Source: Persicaria tinctoria (taxonomy: Eukaryota; Streptophyta; Magnoliopsida; Caryophyllales; Polygonaceae). Taken from it: DNA of 64,000 nucleotides. The position numbers were made by a program, and so were the translations under genes. The first letter of the stretch is position 1. Each line of letters begins with the position of its first letter. This document shows positions 45,352-55,543 of the stretch, in pieces. The notes under the pieces are model-generated. The model saw only the letters and a program-made list of their open reading frames with translations. It was not told where the DNA came from and did not search any database. The DNA is taken from positions 1,180,501-1,244,500 of the forward strand of contig JBANSL010000014.1 of the NCBI GenBank assembly GCA_037127255.1, read 5' to 3'.

Positions 45352-46038
45352 CTATACGGTGGAGGTGGATAAGCGTCCTTGAGGGCCGGCGTCTTGGACA
45401 CGAAAGAAGTGACACCAATACTGCAACGAATTCTGGTCGCAACTGTAATCGTCGCACGATGGGAGTTCGTCGGTACAGCCCGCCTTCATTCCTTCCTTGA
45501 ACTTGAGATAATGCCGAAACATTATACTTGGAGCCGAGGTGTTGGGCTGTAGCTGGTCCTTGATCCTCAGCCCGATCTCGTAAACCCGAGAGGTCACCTC
45601 GAAGTGCGAGAACGGCTTTATGTGTCGTTTTGCGACGAGGTTCTTTAGGGCTCGGAGTAGCAGCGGCGAGAAGTCGCCGTTGGTGTAGGCTAGGGCGTAC
45701 GCGGTGTAGACTAGGGCGTCCTTGTCGAAGTGCCAACACCGGTCAACCCGTTCGTCTCGGTACTCGCAGCTTCGGTTCAGCCCGCAAAACCAAGTGAAGG
45801 GTTTGCGGTCGATGAGCACGTCGCCAAAGTGCCGACCGTCGATGTTGACCCAGTAAAGGACGCAGTCCTCGAACCATTCGGGTACGACGTCCGGTTCCTC
45901 GGTTTTGGATGAGTTGGCGATTGATGTCGTCGAGAGGCTCGTCGTTTGCCCTAATCGCGTCGCCGACGTGCATCCGATTGTGATTGCTGCAATTGCAAGC
46001 GTTAGGAGAAGAAGGGATTTTGAATTCATCAAAGCCAT
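45352..46038 (-). CDS. Orphan secreted protein with eight cysteines, 228 aa
   Basis: A single uninterrupted frame. The start is ATG 46038; the frame stays open one TTG upstream, and a second ATG three codons in is also possible. Residues about 7-24 form a signal peptide (SLLLLTLAIAAITIGCTSA). The mature part has eight cysteines (59, 85, 91, 101, 188, 195, 200, 209), four in each half, suggesting disulphides and export. The motif SCDDYSCDQNSLQYWC ends the conserved part. I do not recognise the family and assign no function. A damaged paralogue at 32340-32790 shows it belongs to a small local family. A TATA box lies about 55 bp upstream. Confidence 0.7.
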   Translation of the reverse strand: MALMNSKSLLLLTLAIAAITIGCTSATRLGQTTSLSTTSIANSSKTEEPDVVPEWFEDCVLYWVNIDGRHFGDVLIDRKPFTWFCGLNRSCEYRDERVDRCWHFDKDALVYTAYALAYTNGDFSPLLLRALKNLVAKRHIKPFSHFEVTSRVYEIGLRIKDQLQPNTSAPSIMFRHYLKFKEGMKAGCTDELPSCDDYSCDQNSLQYWCHFFRVQDAGPQGRLSTSTV

Positions 46039-46091
46039 GCCTTTTGCCAAACCCTCAATTTTCAGTTCTAAGGTTGTGAAGATTGTAGGGG

Positions 46092-46101
46092 CTTATATAG
46101 A
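46092..46101 (-). promoter_or_regulatory. TATA box of the orphan secreted-protein gene
   Basis: The minus strand reads CTATATAAGC 54-63 nt upstream of the ATG, a good plant TATA box at suitable spacing for a short leader. Confidence 0.6.
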
Positions 46102-46640
46102 TCATTAGATCGATTGATAATTCGAATTTTACTCGAAAGATATAAGCAATATTTGGAATTATATATTATCCATTCTAATCCTCATCAAAAGATTTTTCGG
46201 AAAATAAATAAATAAAATTAAGGACGAAAGAGATAAAATTCTCATTGATAGAATTTTCTGGTTGTTGCAAATTAAATCTTTTCTTTTCCAGTCCTGGTTT
46301 CTTGTCACAATTTTTTTTTTTTTGAAGCGAGATAAAATTTAGGACGGAAGCCAATGATCGGCCTTCTTTCCTAGAGCGTATGAGAGGACGAGAACACAGA
46401 GTTTTGAATGCGCCATCAAGAGCTTGGTGTTCCAACAACAAGACCAGTAACCCAGAAGATCATTGATCGATAACGACCAAACAATCTCTTTCAATTATAA
46501 GTATTTGTAAATTCAGAGAGTTAGCACTAGCCACACCCATACGAAGGCCCAAAGCCTCCGCGCAAACAACAAAGCTATTATTATATTGTAGGGACTAGCA
46601 CCAAAGGAAATAATGTAATCATAATGACCAGGGAGGATCC
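46102..46640. other. Intergenic
   Basis: Nothing recognisable; AT-rich with a T13 run near 46310. Confidence 0.4.
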
Positions 46641-46648
46641 CCTGCAAC

Positions 46649-47115
46649 TAGACCTGTCAAACGGGTCATTCCGGTCGGGTTCGGGCCGGGTCACTCCGGG
46701 TCTCGGGTAAAACGGGTCCCGGGTAAATCGGGTTCCGGGTTTTTCGGGTTGACTAGAACCCGGGTTTGACCGGGTTTCAGGCGGGTTCGGGTCGATTTCG
46801 GGTTTGTCGATTTTTTCTTTTTTAAATTAAAAAAATCATAATTTGATAATTTTGCTATAAATTTTAATTAAATATAAAAAAATTTAATTATATTTAATTA
46901 TAAATCAACCGGGTCAACCGGGTCACCAGGTCAATCGGGTAAATCGGGTCAAAATTACCGGGTCAACGGGTCGAAACCTAGATTACCCGGAAAATTTCCG
47001 GGTTTTCGGGTTCGGGTCAAAAAAAATTTCCGGGTCAAAATTTTCGGGTCTCGACCCAAAAATTACCGGGCGGTCGGGTCGGGTTTCCGGGTCGGGTTTC
47101 ATTTTGACAGGTCTA
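46649..47115. mobile_element. hAT-like MITE with GGGTC-rich arms
   Basis: The 467-bp element starts TAGACCTGTCAAA and ends TTTGACAGGTCTA, perfect 13-bp inverted termini, and is flanked by an 8-bp duplication (CCTGCAAC left, CCTGCAAG right). Eight-bp duplications mark hAT elements. The arms are full of CGGGTC/GGGTTC words; the middle is AT-rich. It has no coding capacity. Confidence 0.8.
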
Positions 47116-47169
47116 CCTGCAAGTTGCAGGTAGACCTGTCAAAATGAATGGTTGCAGGCTGCAACCATT
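47100..47169. repeat. Two adjacent palindromes at the MITE junction
   Basis: The 23-base arm starting CATTTTGACAGG at 47100 is followed, after one base, by its perfect reverse complement ending at 47146. It overlaps a second near-perfect palindrome with arms GAATGGTTGCAG and CTGCAACCATTC (47145-47169). The first is formed by two MITE ends in opposite orientation around the target duplication. Confidence 0.85.
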
Positions 47170-47170
47170 C

Positions 47171-47500
47171 GGTACTCCCCTCCCCTCGGTGCAACACAAA
47201 ATTATATATGCTATAAATAAACATTGAAAAAAAATAAAAATATATATTTTTAGATTCTATACCCTTATATTAACATGTTTATAAAATTTTATTAGAAAAA
47301 TCATGTTTTAAAAAATATTAAAAATTATTTTCTAAAAGATTCGATATTTTAATTGTCTATATTTTTTAAACATGAGTTTTTGTAATAAAATTTTATAAAC
47401 ATAACAATATAAAGGTATATAATCTATAAATATTTTTTAATGTTTATTTATACCCGAAAGAATTTTGTGTTGCACCGTAGGGAGCACCGAGGGGAGTAGA
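47171..47500. mobile_element. Foldback MITE (long hairpin)
   Basis: The left half (GGTACTCCCCTCCCCTCGG, GTGCAACACAAAATT, then ATAAATAAACATT) is matched by the complement in the right half (AATGTTTATTTATA, AATTTTGTGTTGCAC, ACCGAGGGGAGTAG). The complementarity continues through most of the AT-rich interior, so the whole 330 bp can fold on itself. The target duplication is not clear. Confidence 0.7.
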
Positions 47501-49257
47501 AGATCCGGACTGCATATTGACAAAATTACTAAATTATTAAATTCTTTACGGATTTTTTTAGTCCGGTTTAATGGACTCAGCCAAGATAAGAAATTATATA
47601 AATTCATTGTTTTTTTATATAAAATAAATTCATTGTTTTAATCGGCCCTGCAACATATAGTACCAATATTATTACCCGCGAACTTCGCGGCTTTTTTTAT
47701 ATGACTTTTATTATTTACGCACAAATTGTGTAAGATTATAAAAATTGTATAAAATATTATTTTGTGCTTAAAAAAGATAGCTTTTATAACTATTTAAGAT
47801 TTGAGGTTGAATATTTATATTAAAATGATAAAGTTTGTAACCAATTAAGATATGAGATTAAATATTTATATTAAAAATAATAGATTTTATAATTAATTAA
47901 GGTGAATAAATAGAATAAATCTAATTGCTTATATTTTTAAGGAAATTTATTTAAATATTTAATGGTTGATATGTGGTATAGTCTAGAAAAGACTGGTAAA
48001 CAATATATTTTAAATTTTATTTTGAGTTGTAATTTTATTGTGAGTTCCAGAATATCATCTTGCGAGATGATCATGAATGTCGTTAGTACATCCAATTTAT
48101 TGGCTACTGTAAAAAAATAAAAATTTTAAATTTTAAATTTCATTTCAATATTTATACCTTGTAAAAATCGATCTTAATAAATCAAAATGACCCATGAAAT
48201 CAATATATAATCCCTCGATAGCTTGCACATATATATCTAAACTATTTATGAGTTTGATAACCGCTTCTTCCTTTCATCATTCATATATGTCAATCAATTA
48301 TCCGAGCAGTGTTCGATTAATATATATCTTACTTAAAGATTTGCAGGGTTTTATTTTTAGTTTCCAATTGATATATATTTATAAGTTTTTTTTTAATTTG
48401 TCAAAATTCATTAGGGTTATTCAAAAAATTTATCAAATTTATATATTATAAGGAGAAATTAAAAATTATATTGAAAAGAAAGAGATAAAAGCTAGGTTGA
48501 TTAATAAGATAGAATTTAATTGAAAAAATAAATATTGTTTAAACATCAATGTCAATCAAATGTATTCGGAGTATATATTGTTTTAACCATTCCGGAATGG
48601 CTCACCGGAAAGGACTTGTGAGTAGTACTCATAGATCCTCGATTCGAACCCCGGAATGACCGCTGTTTATTTACCAATACAAGGAGTATATATTGTTTAG
48701 GATATGTAACATTTTCTTTGTTATAACTTATTTTATTGTAATATAATACTCCGTATACAATTAGTAACTATATATAAGATGTAGATAGAAATTATTAAAA
48801 AAAAATTATTATATTTAAAAGATTATTTCTTAGATGTGGAGTATAAAAGATAAGTTTTCTAACTAAGATTTGTAGATAAAATATTTATAGAATAACTTAA
48901 GGTAAATGATAAGATTAATTTGTGAGATATGATGTTGAATATTTATATTAAAAATTAATTTAATCATCAATTAAATGGACACATAGGACGACACGTGTAT
49001 AAATAGATGGAGTTATCGTCTGACGTGGATTAAATTTATTGGACCGTCATTAATTGACGTGTCAGTAAAACCCGGGCCAGATTGCACCAGAGAACGACAC
49101 GTAAGCGAATCGCACCAGAACCCGCCACATAGGATTTCCACGCCTCTGTTGATTGCTGGCCTCGCTGGCCTATTCCTCAGATCCTAATTATCTTCATCGG
49201 TAGGTCCTTGCAGACGCCTTGCAGACGCCACCGATTGTTCTTTCCTCTTTACAGATC
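47501..49257. other. Intergenic, very AT-rich
   Basis: No gene. A CCGCGAACTTCGCGG hairpin at about 47679 resembles Helitron 3' hairpins, but no CTRR end follows in either direction. The last 250 bp (about 49000-49250) are GC-richer and resemble promoter-type DNA (GACACGTGTATAAATAGATGG contains an ACGTGT core and a TATAAATA), with no gene found after it. Confidence 0.4.
48590..48660 (+). repeat. tRNA-like relic, possible SINE head
   Basis: TGGCTCACCGG about 40 bp upstream of GATTCGAACCCCGG resembles the A and B boxes of a tRNA-type Pol III promoter. No complete tRNA cloverleaf could be drawn and no SINE tail is evident. Confidence 0.35.
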
Positions 49258-49700
49258 AAGCAAAACCAAACACAAACAAACAAACAAACGGGAAAACACG
49301 AATGATAGGAGGAAGTCAATAAACAGATACACCCCTAGTCTATATACCAAGGGGAGAACGAGCCTCGTGATTCAGCTGATCTCGTTCCGAAACTTTTGCA
49401 AGTTTGGGATTTTTATGCTCAATATAATTGATATCGGGTAATTAACTATGCGAATTCAAGTATCGCACCTGTGTGATTGAACCCGCAAGAAAGATCCAAT
49501 GCCTTCACATCTCTGCCGAAATCTACTCTTGCAGGTTCGATATGGTCAACATCTGTCCCATGCCCCTGCACGCACAAAGACGAAGAGCTTCAAACCCGAA
49601 AGAGACAACATACACGGAAGTATTGTAACTTGTAATCATACTTCCAACAAAGATGATTCATCCGAGCTTGAAACCCGAAAGAGACGACACTGCAACGTAA
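49258..49700 (-). pseudogene. Partial copy of the RCC1 gene's terminal exon and 3' UTR
   Basis: 49308-49668 repeats 25744-26096 almost exactly: 3' UTR, the stop, the whole last exon (ending FNHTGAILEFA) and about 100 bp of the intron before it. The join on the left is to about 50 bp that match 22531-22578, which lie 3.2 kb from the exon at the source locus. At 49669-49695 a second scrap of the intron (GAGCTTGAAACCCGAAAGAG) is repeated. With no upstream exons it cannot be expressed as a protein. Confidence 0.85.
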
Positions 49701-49767
49701 CTGCCCCATCCGAGTCGGGTTTGGGTCATTCGGGTTGGATCAGAATTATGCTCATTTTAATCCGTAC

Positions 49768-50057
49768 TGTTGATTCCACCTTGATGATGTGCATATATTT
49801 GTGATATATTTTTATATGATGGAAGACAAATAATATCAATTAGTATTTACTTATATGTGCTGATTTATTTATTGATCTTGCATTCATATTATTTATTTTG
49901 TGGTTGTTTTATTTGATTAGTATTATTTTCGGACTAATATATGTTAGGTTAGAATTGTTATAATCTATCCTTATACGGAGTATATATGTATTTGTTTCGA
50001 GTACAGTAAGTCAATTCCGTTCATATATGCTTAGAATTAACTTAGCCTTTTTAGGTC

Positions 50058-50110
<53 letters not shown>

Positions 50111-51102
50111 CGGTTACTTACAGCTATTCTAGTCTATCCATACTTATTCAGAATTGGTGAAGATGTGTTTTTTTATTTGGTTAAATAATATCTCACATCT
50201 TTAATAGATTTTATGGTGGATAGTGTTTCTAGAATGTGTACAGGATATTCTTCCTCCTAGTATATCTCGTCAGCCAGTACAGCAAAGAAGAGATCAGATT
50301 TAAATTAAAGAAAATTGTGGAGCTGTCCTCCTACAATCTCTCGGCCGGTACAGCATAGGAGATCTCGGTTCTAATTCAAATTCTTGGTTCTTCTCTCCGT
50401 ATCTCCAGCAAACGTCTCTCAACAAATCAAGCGTCCAAAGTTCAAGCGTTCAAATTAATTCAAACTCGAACGGACAGCCTTTATAAGGAGGAGAGGAAGA
50501 TTGCGGAAGAACACAACACTCTACAGCGCTTAAACGTCTTCTGCAATTTCATCTCCTGCATCATCGTCTCGCAACTCTCCATTGGTTTAATTGTTTTATT
50601 GCTTTGAGAGTTTGTGAGGTTTACATTGAGCTTTATCGTACAATTCATTCTAGGTTATACTAAGGGTTTCCTTACCCAAACGTATAGATACTTCGGTATC
50701 GGTAGGACTTTGTTTCACTAGAGAGTTTGGGTTGCTAGATAGTAAGGTAGTCTAGAAGTGTGTAAGTCTTCTAGAGGTTGTATCTAGGACTCATAAGGCA
50801 AAGTGAAATAAAGTGTGTTGAATCCTACGGGTTGGATAACCCTAGGCGGGGACGTAGGCGGTTGTGCCGAACCTCGTTAACAAGCATCGTGTGCTTTACT
50901 TTCTGCGCTTTATCCTTATTGTTTTTGCTTGCTTTGTTTGCTATTCATTTTCGTGCTTAACTTGCTACTGTTTTACAGATAAGGTCTTACCTCTGGCTGG
51001 TAAGGTCTTACAGTTTTCAGCACTTGCGAAAAGTTTGCATACTCTTTCTTCCTCCCTTGCTAGAGTACTTGTTAGCCTTTTATCTGCCTATTCCGCACTT
51101 CA
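49768..51102 (+). repeat. 5' LTR of the TR-GAG element
   Basis: Starts TGTTGATTCCACC and ends GCACTTCA (or two bases later). It is longer than the 3' LTR because of a longer AT microsatellite (50060-50106) and a 7-bp insertion near 49974. A TTTATAAGG box lies near 50480. Confidence 0.88.
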
Positions 51103-51106
51103 GAAT

Positions 51107-51118
51107 TGGTATCAGAGC
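51107..51118 (+). other. Primer-binding site
   Basis: TGGTATCAGAGC is complementary to the 3' end of plant initiator Met-tRNA and lies a few bases after the 5' LTR. Confidence 0.9.
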
Positions 51119-51160
51119 CTAGCTCACGTATTTGGATATTACTATCTGTGAGTACTAACC

Positions 51161-53623
51161 ATGGCAGGCGAAGGACAAGGCGGCTTCGGACAAGGAAGAT
51201 CTATCTCTCGTCCTCCTCTCTTTGTTGGGGATAATTTTATGCACTGGAAATCTTTGATGAAAATGTTCATCATTGATCAGGATCTAGAGCTCTGGCATAT
51301 CATTACGCGAGGGCCAAATGTTCCCCAGAAGGATGGACCAGGCGGACCAACTGATACAAAGGTAGATAAGTCTGAGGAAGAATTCAATCAGACGGATCTG
51401 GAAAAAACAGGCAAAAACAGTAAAGCAGTTCATGCTCTTTACTGTGGGCTAAGCACTGAAGAATTCAACCGGATTTCCTCTTGCAAGACTGCAAAAGAGA
51501 TTTGGGATAAGTTGGTAGTCACCTATGAAGGGACTAGCCAGGTCAAAGAGACCAAAATCAGTATCTTTCTTAGACAATATGAATTGTTTAAGATGAACCA
51601 AGATGAGTCGGTTAAAGCTAGACCTGAGCAGACCTGGGCCAACCCGCCCGGCCCGCCCAGCCCGCCCGGCAAAATGGGCGGACTTGGGTAGAGTAAGTGG
51701 CCCAAGCGGGCCAATAGGCCCGACCCGGTAGGCCCGCCGGGCCGGGCTTGGACTGGGGCTTTAGCCCAAGCGGACCGGCAGGCCCGCCCGGTAATATATA
51801 TATATATATAATATACCATGTGTCATGTGTGTATGTATACATACTATTTGCATATTACATCATTATAGTGTGTATACACACACATGCAATACTACATTCT
51901 TGTACTCTAGAATTGAGTACACATCCAGCTTATGTTATTGTATTCTTTATAATATTTTTATTTATTTTAATGTTGGAATAAAAAACATATCAATATATAA
52001 TATAAATATATTTTAATTTTTTTATTAATTTTAATTTTAATTATAGATATAGATATAAATATAAATATATAAATATATACAAATGCGGGACGGGACAGGA
52101 TTTGCGGGACGAGAACTCTCCGTCCCGTGCAATTTTTAAATGTTTCGGCCCATCTGGCCCGTTGGGCAGCCCGGCCCGCCAATGTGGGCGGGCTTGGGCG
52201 AGGTAACTGGCCCAACCACCGGGCCTGGCCCAAGCCCGGCCCGGTATAGTGGGCTGAAAAATAGACGTAGGCCCGGCCCAAGCCCGCCCAAGCCCGCCCA
52301 TGCTCAGGTCTAGTTAAAGCAATGTTCACCCGTTTTACGAAGATCATTAATAACCTTGACTCATTGGGAAAAACTTTCGAGAACGAAGAGAAAGTTAGAA
52401 AGATACTCCGATGCCTTCCCAAATCTAAATGGGGTCCAAAGGTGACCGCCATAGAAGAAGCGCAAGACCTTACAACTCTAGCGTTGGATGACCTTCTTGG
52501 AAAGCTTATCACGCATGAGATGGTTCTCAACGAAGAGGATGGTCAACCATCCTCCAGTATAAAGAATCTGGCGCTTATCAAGGAGGATGTGTCATCAGAG
52601 GACGACGATAGTGATAATGAGGAAGATCCCTTCGACTTGATCACAAGGGGACTTGCTCAGATTCTAAAGATGAAGAATCAATTCTCAAACCGAGAATATC
52701 CGAGATCATCAAAGCATAAAGGTAAGTCTTCTAACCTTAATAAAAAGGCAAAAATTCTTACATGCTATGAATGTGGTGAAACAGATCACTTGATGAAGGA
52801 GTGTCCTCAAAGGAAGAAGAACAAGCAAAAGAAGAATGATCGAAAGAAAGACGATTCGGATTCTACAAGTGAATCGGATTTGGAAAATGATCCAGTAAAT
52901 CTTTGCTTGATGGCGGAGCAAGACGATCAACATCTAGATGGTATTGTAAGAAATCTTATCTCTAGTCCTATTGATGTTCTCTCGGAATTTTTGAAAAATA
53001 TGATTTCTAATGAGGAAAATTGCAGCAAAGAAATCAGCACCTTGAAAGAGAAGGTAAAGGATCAAGAAGTGTGCATAAGGAAGCTGTCGCAGAATCTGCA
53101 AGATCTTGACAGTCAAAATTCAGATCTTATCACTGAGGGTAAGGCCTTACGATCGGAAAATTCCGAACTAAGGGCAAACCTCTCTTCTCTTAAGGCTCAT
53201 AATAATGACCTTGAGAATGAAAAAGTGAAATTATCTGAAAAATGTCAAGATCAACAAACAGCCCTGGTGCAATTCACTAGATCCAAAGCCACTCTCGACA
53301 AGATGCTTGGAGAACAACAACTTTCCTTGAACCGATGTGGTATAGGTTACAACAGGAATTTTCCTGTAAAACCTACTACCACATTCGTTAAGGCAAAAGG
53401 AAGTTGGCGATCTCCTACTTGTTTCTTTTGTTGCAAAAAGGGTCATGTAAAGGAAACTTGTCCATATAGAAGAAATGACCCTTACATCATTAGAAATACC
53501 TTTCCTGTACGTTTAAATGAACGGATAAGACAAATTTGGGTTCCTAAAGGGACAAGACCACCAAACATGGTCTATTCCTATTGTGAATCTAAATTTGTAC
53601 ATTGGTCTAGCCGGAAAGGTTGA
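51161..53623 (+). CDS. Gag of the TR-GAG element, interrupted by a MITE
   Basis: The frame starts MAGEGQGGFG at 51161 and runs to 51618, then resumes at 52321. Omitting the MITE and one target copy rejoins the frame exactly, giving 586 residues. An N-terminal UBN2/gag region (FVGDNFMHWKSLMKMFI; later LDSLGKTFENEEKVRKILR) is followed by an acidic linker, CCHC knuckle CYECGETDHLMKEC, a charged coiled coil (about 53000-53280), and a second knuckle CFFCCKKGHVKETC. Gag packages element RNA into particles. As it stands, the ribosome would enter the MITE and stop at a TAG within 80 bp. Confidence 0.85.
51611..51618 (+). repeat. Target duplication of the MITE in gag, left copy
   Basis: GTTAAAGC occurs here and at 52313-52320, immediately outside the MITE ends. 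Confidence 0.92.
51619..52312. mobile_element. hAT-like MITE inserted in gag
   Basis: The 694-bp element starts TAGACCTGAGCA and ends TGCTCAGGTCTA, perfect 12-bp inverted termini, with the 8-bp duplication GTTAAAGC. The arms are rich in GGCCCG and GCCCGCC words; the centre is AT-rich with an AT/GT microsatellite. It has no coding capacity. A shorter relative is at 61824-62158, and the ends resemble the element at 46649-47115. Confidence 0.92.
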
Positions 53624-53987
53624 TGTTTGTTCGTTTTGCAGGATATCACCAAGATCAAAGAGCTTAAATGGATTGGAACAATCGCTCTTGGTGATGAAGG
53701 ATTTTTTTTTGTTATGTGATACTAATGATTATCTCTGTTTAATTTTGTTTTTGGAGCTTAATTGGTATGTTGAACAGGGAAGCATTATCGTAGGGGGAGT
53801 AATGCTGTCTACTAACATTTCAAGGTCTTGAGAGCAGTTTCAAAGTCTTGACAAGCTGCTGAAATGGTGAAAATCCGATTTCTTCCCTTCCTTGTTGAAA
53901 GACAAAAAGGGGGAGAAATTAGGTTTCTTATGCTATATTTATTTTCTCATAATTGATATTTGTTTTGTCTTCCATCAAGGGGGAGAT

Positions 53988-55288
53988 TGTTGATTCCACC
54001 TTGATGATGTGCATATATTTGTGATATATTTTTATATGATGGAAGACAAATAATATCAATTAGTATTTACTTATATGTGCTGATTTATTTATTGATCTTG
54101 CATTCATATTATTTATTTTGTGGTTGTTTTATTTGATTAGTATTATTTTCGGACTAATATATGTTAGGTTAGAATTGTTATAATCTATCCTTATATATAT
54201 GTATTTGTTTCGAGTACAGTAAGTCAATTCCGTTCATATATGCTTAGAATTAACTTAGCCTTTTTAGGTCTTTCATATATATATATATATATGTTCGGTT
54301 ACTTACAGCTATTCTAGTCTATCCATACTTATTCAGAATTGGTGAAGATGTGTTTTTTTTATTTGGTTAAATAATATCTCACATCTTTAATAGATTTTAT
54401 GGTGGATAGTGTTTCTAGAATGTGTACAGGATATTCTTCCTCCTAGTATATCTCGTCAGCCAGTACAGCAAATAAGAGATCAGATTTAAATTAAAGAAAA
54501 TTGTGGAGCTGTCCTCCTACAATCTCTCGGCCGGTACAGCATAGGAGATCTCGGTTCTAATTCAAATTCTTGGTTCTTCTCTCCGTATCTCCAGCAAACG
54601 TCTCTCAACAAATCAAGCGTCCAAAGTTCAAGCGTTCAAATTAATTCAAACTCGAACGGACAGCCTTTATAAGGAGGAGAGGAAGATTGCGGAAGAACAC
54701 AACACTCTACAGCGCTTAAACGTCTTCTGCAATTTCATCTCCTGCATCATCGTCTCGCAACTCTCCATTGGTTTAATTGTTTTATTGCTTTGAGAGTTTG
54801 TGAGGTTTACATTGAGCTTTATCGTACAATTCATTCTAGGTTATACTAAGGGTTTCCTTACCCAAACGTATAGATACTTCGGTATCGGTAGGACTTTGTT
54901 TCACTAGAGAGTTTGGGTTGCTAGATAGTAAGGTAGTCTAGAAGTGTGTAAGTCTTCTAGAGGTTGTATCTAGGACTCATAAGACAAAGTGAAATAAAGT
55001 GTGTTGAATCCTACGGGTTGGATAACCCTAGGCGGGGACGTAGGCGGTTGTGCCGAACCTCGTTAACAAGTATCGTGTGCTTTACTTTCTGCGCTTTATC
55101 CTTATTGTTTTTGCTTGCTTTGTTTGCTATTCATTTTCGTGCTTAACTTGCTACTGTTTTACAAATAAGGTCTTACCTCTGGCTGGTAAGTTCTTACAGT
55201 TTTCAGCACTTGCGAAAAGTTTGCATACTCTTTCTTCCTCCCTTGCCAGAGTACTTGTTAGCCTTTTATCTGCCTATTCCGCACTTCA
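53988..55288 (+). repeat. 3' LTR of the TR-GAG element
   Basis: Starts TGTTGATTCCACC right after the polypurine tract and matches the 5' LTR almost base for base. Differences by eye include G/T near 54472, G/A near 54983, C/T near 55071 and three more near the end. Confidence 0.88.
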
Positions 55289-55290
55289 GA

Positions 55291-55543
55291 GTACAATCTT
55301 TAACATAATTGCCCCATCAGGAATCTTCTATATGAATTAGAGCTAGATATAGGTTAAGTTTGAAAATATCCGATTCGATCTAAGAAAATCGATCTGACCA
55401 ATTTGACATTGAACTCGACTGATACAAGTAGACAACAATTTTAACTAATGAAATTTCAGAATGCCATTAATGCAGTAGTCGAGGGAAAAATAAAATCTAA
55501 GAAAAAAAGAGCAAGAAACTACTATAAGATCCAACACCGTGGA
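55291..55543. other. Intergenic
   Basis: Nothing recognised; this lies between the 3' LTR and the protease pseudogene. Confidence 0.4.

Larger units (their letters stand above)
49768..55288 (+). mobile_element. LTR-gag-LTR Copia element without pol (TR-GAG type)
   Basis: Two LTRs of about 1.3 kb enclose only a leader, one gag gene and a short 3' region. The gag type (UBN2-like region plus two CCHC knuckles) is that of SIRE-group Copia elements. No protease, integrase or reverse transcriptase is found between gag (ends 53623) and the polypurine tract (53976-53987, CAAGGGGGAGAT). GTAC flanks both outer ends, a probable part of the target duplication. The LTRs show about six substitutions plus indels by eye, so the insertion is young. 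It would depend on pol proteins from a partner element. Confidence 0.88.

Noticed and set aside
47679..47693. CCGCGAACTTCGCGG hairpin as a Helitron end
   Set aside because: No CTRR end follows at the right distance on either strand; GGTACTATAT on the minus side is close but not a match.
48590..48660. A functional tRNA gene
   Set aside because: Only A- and B-box-like words; no cloverleaf with an anticodon arm can be formed.
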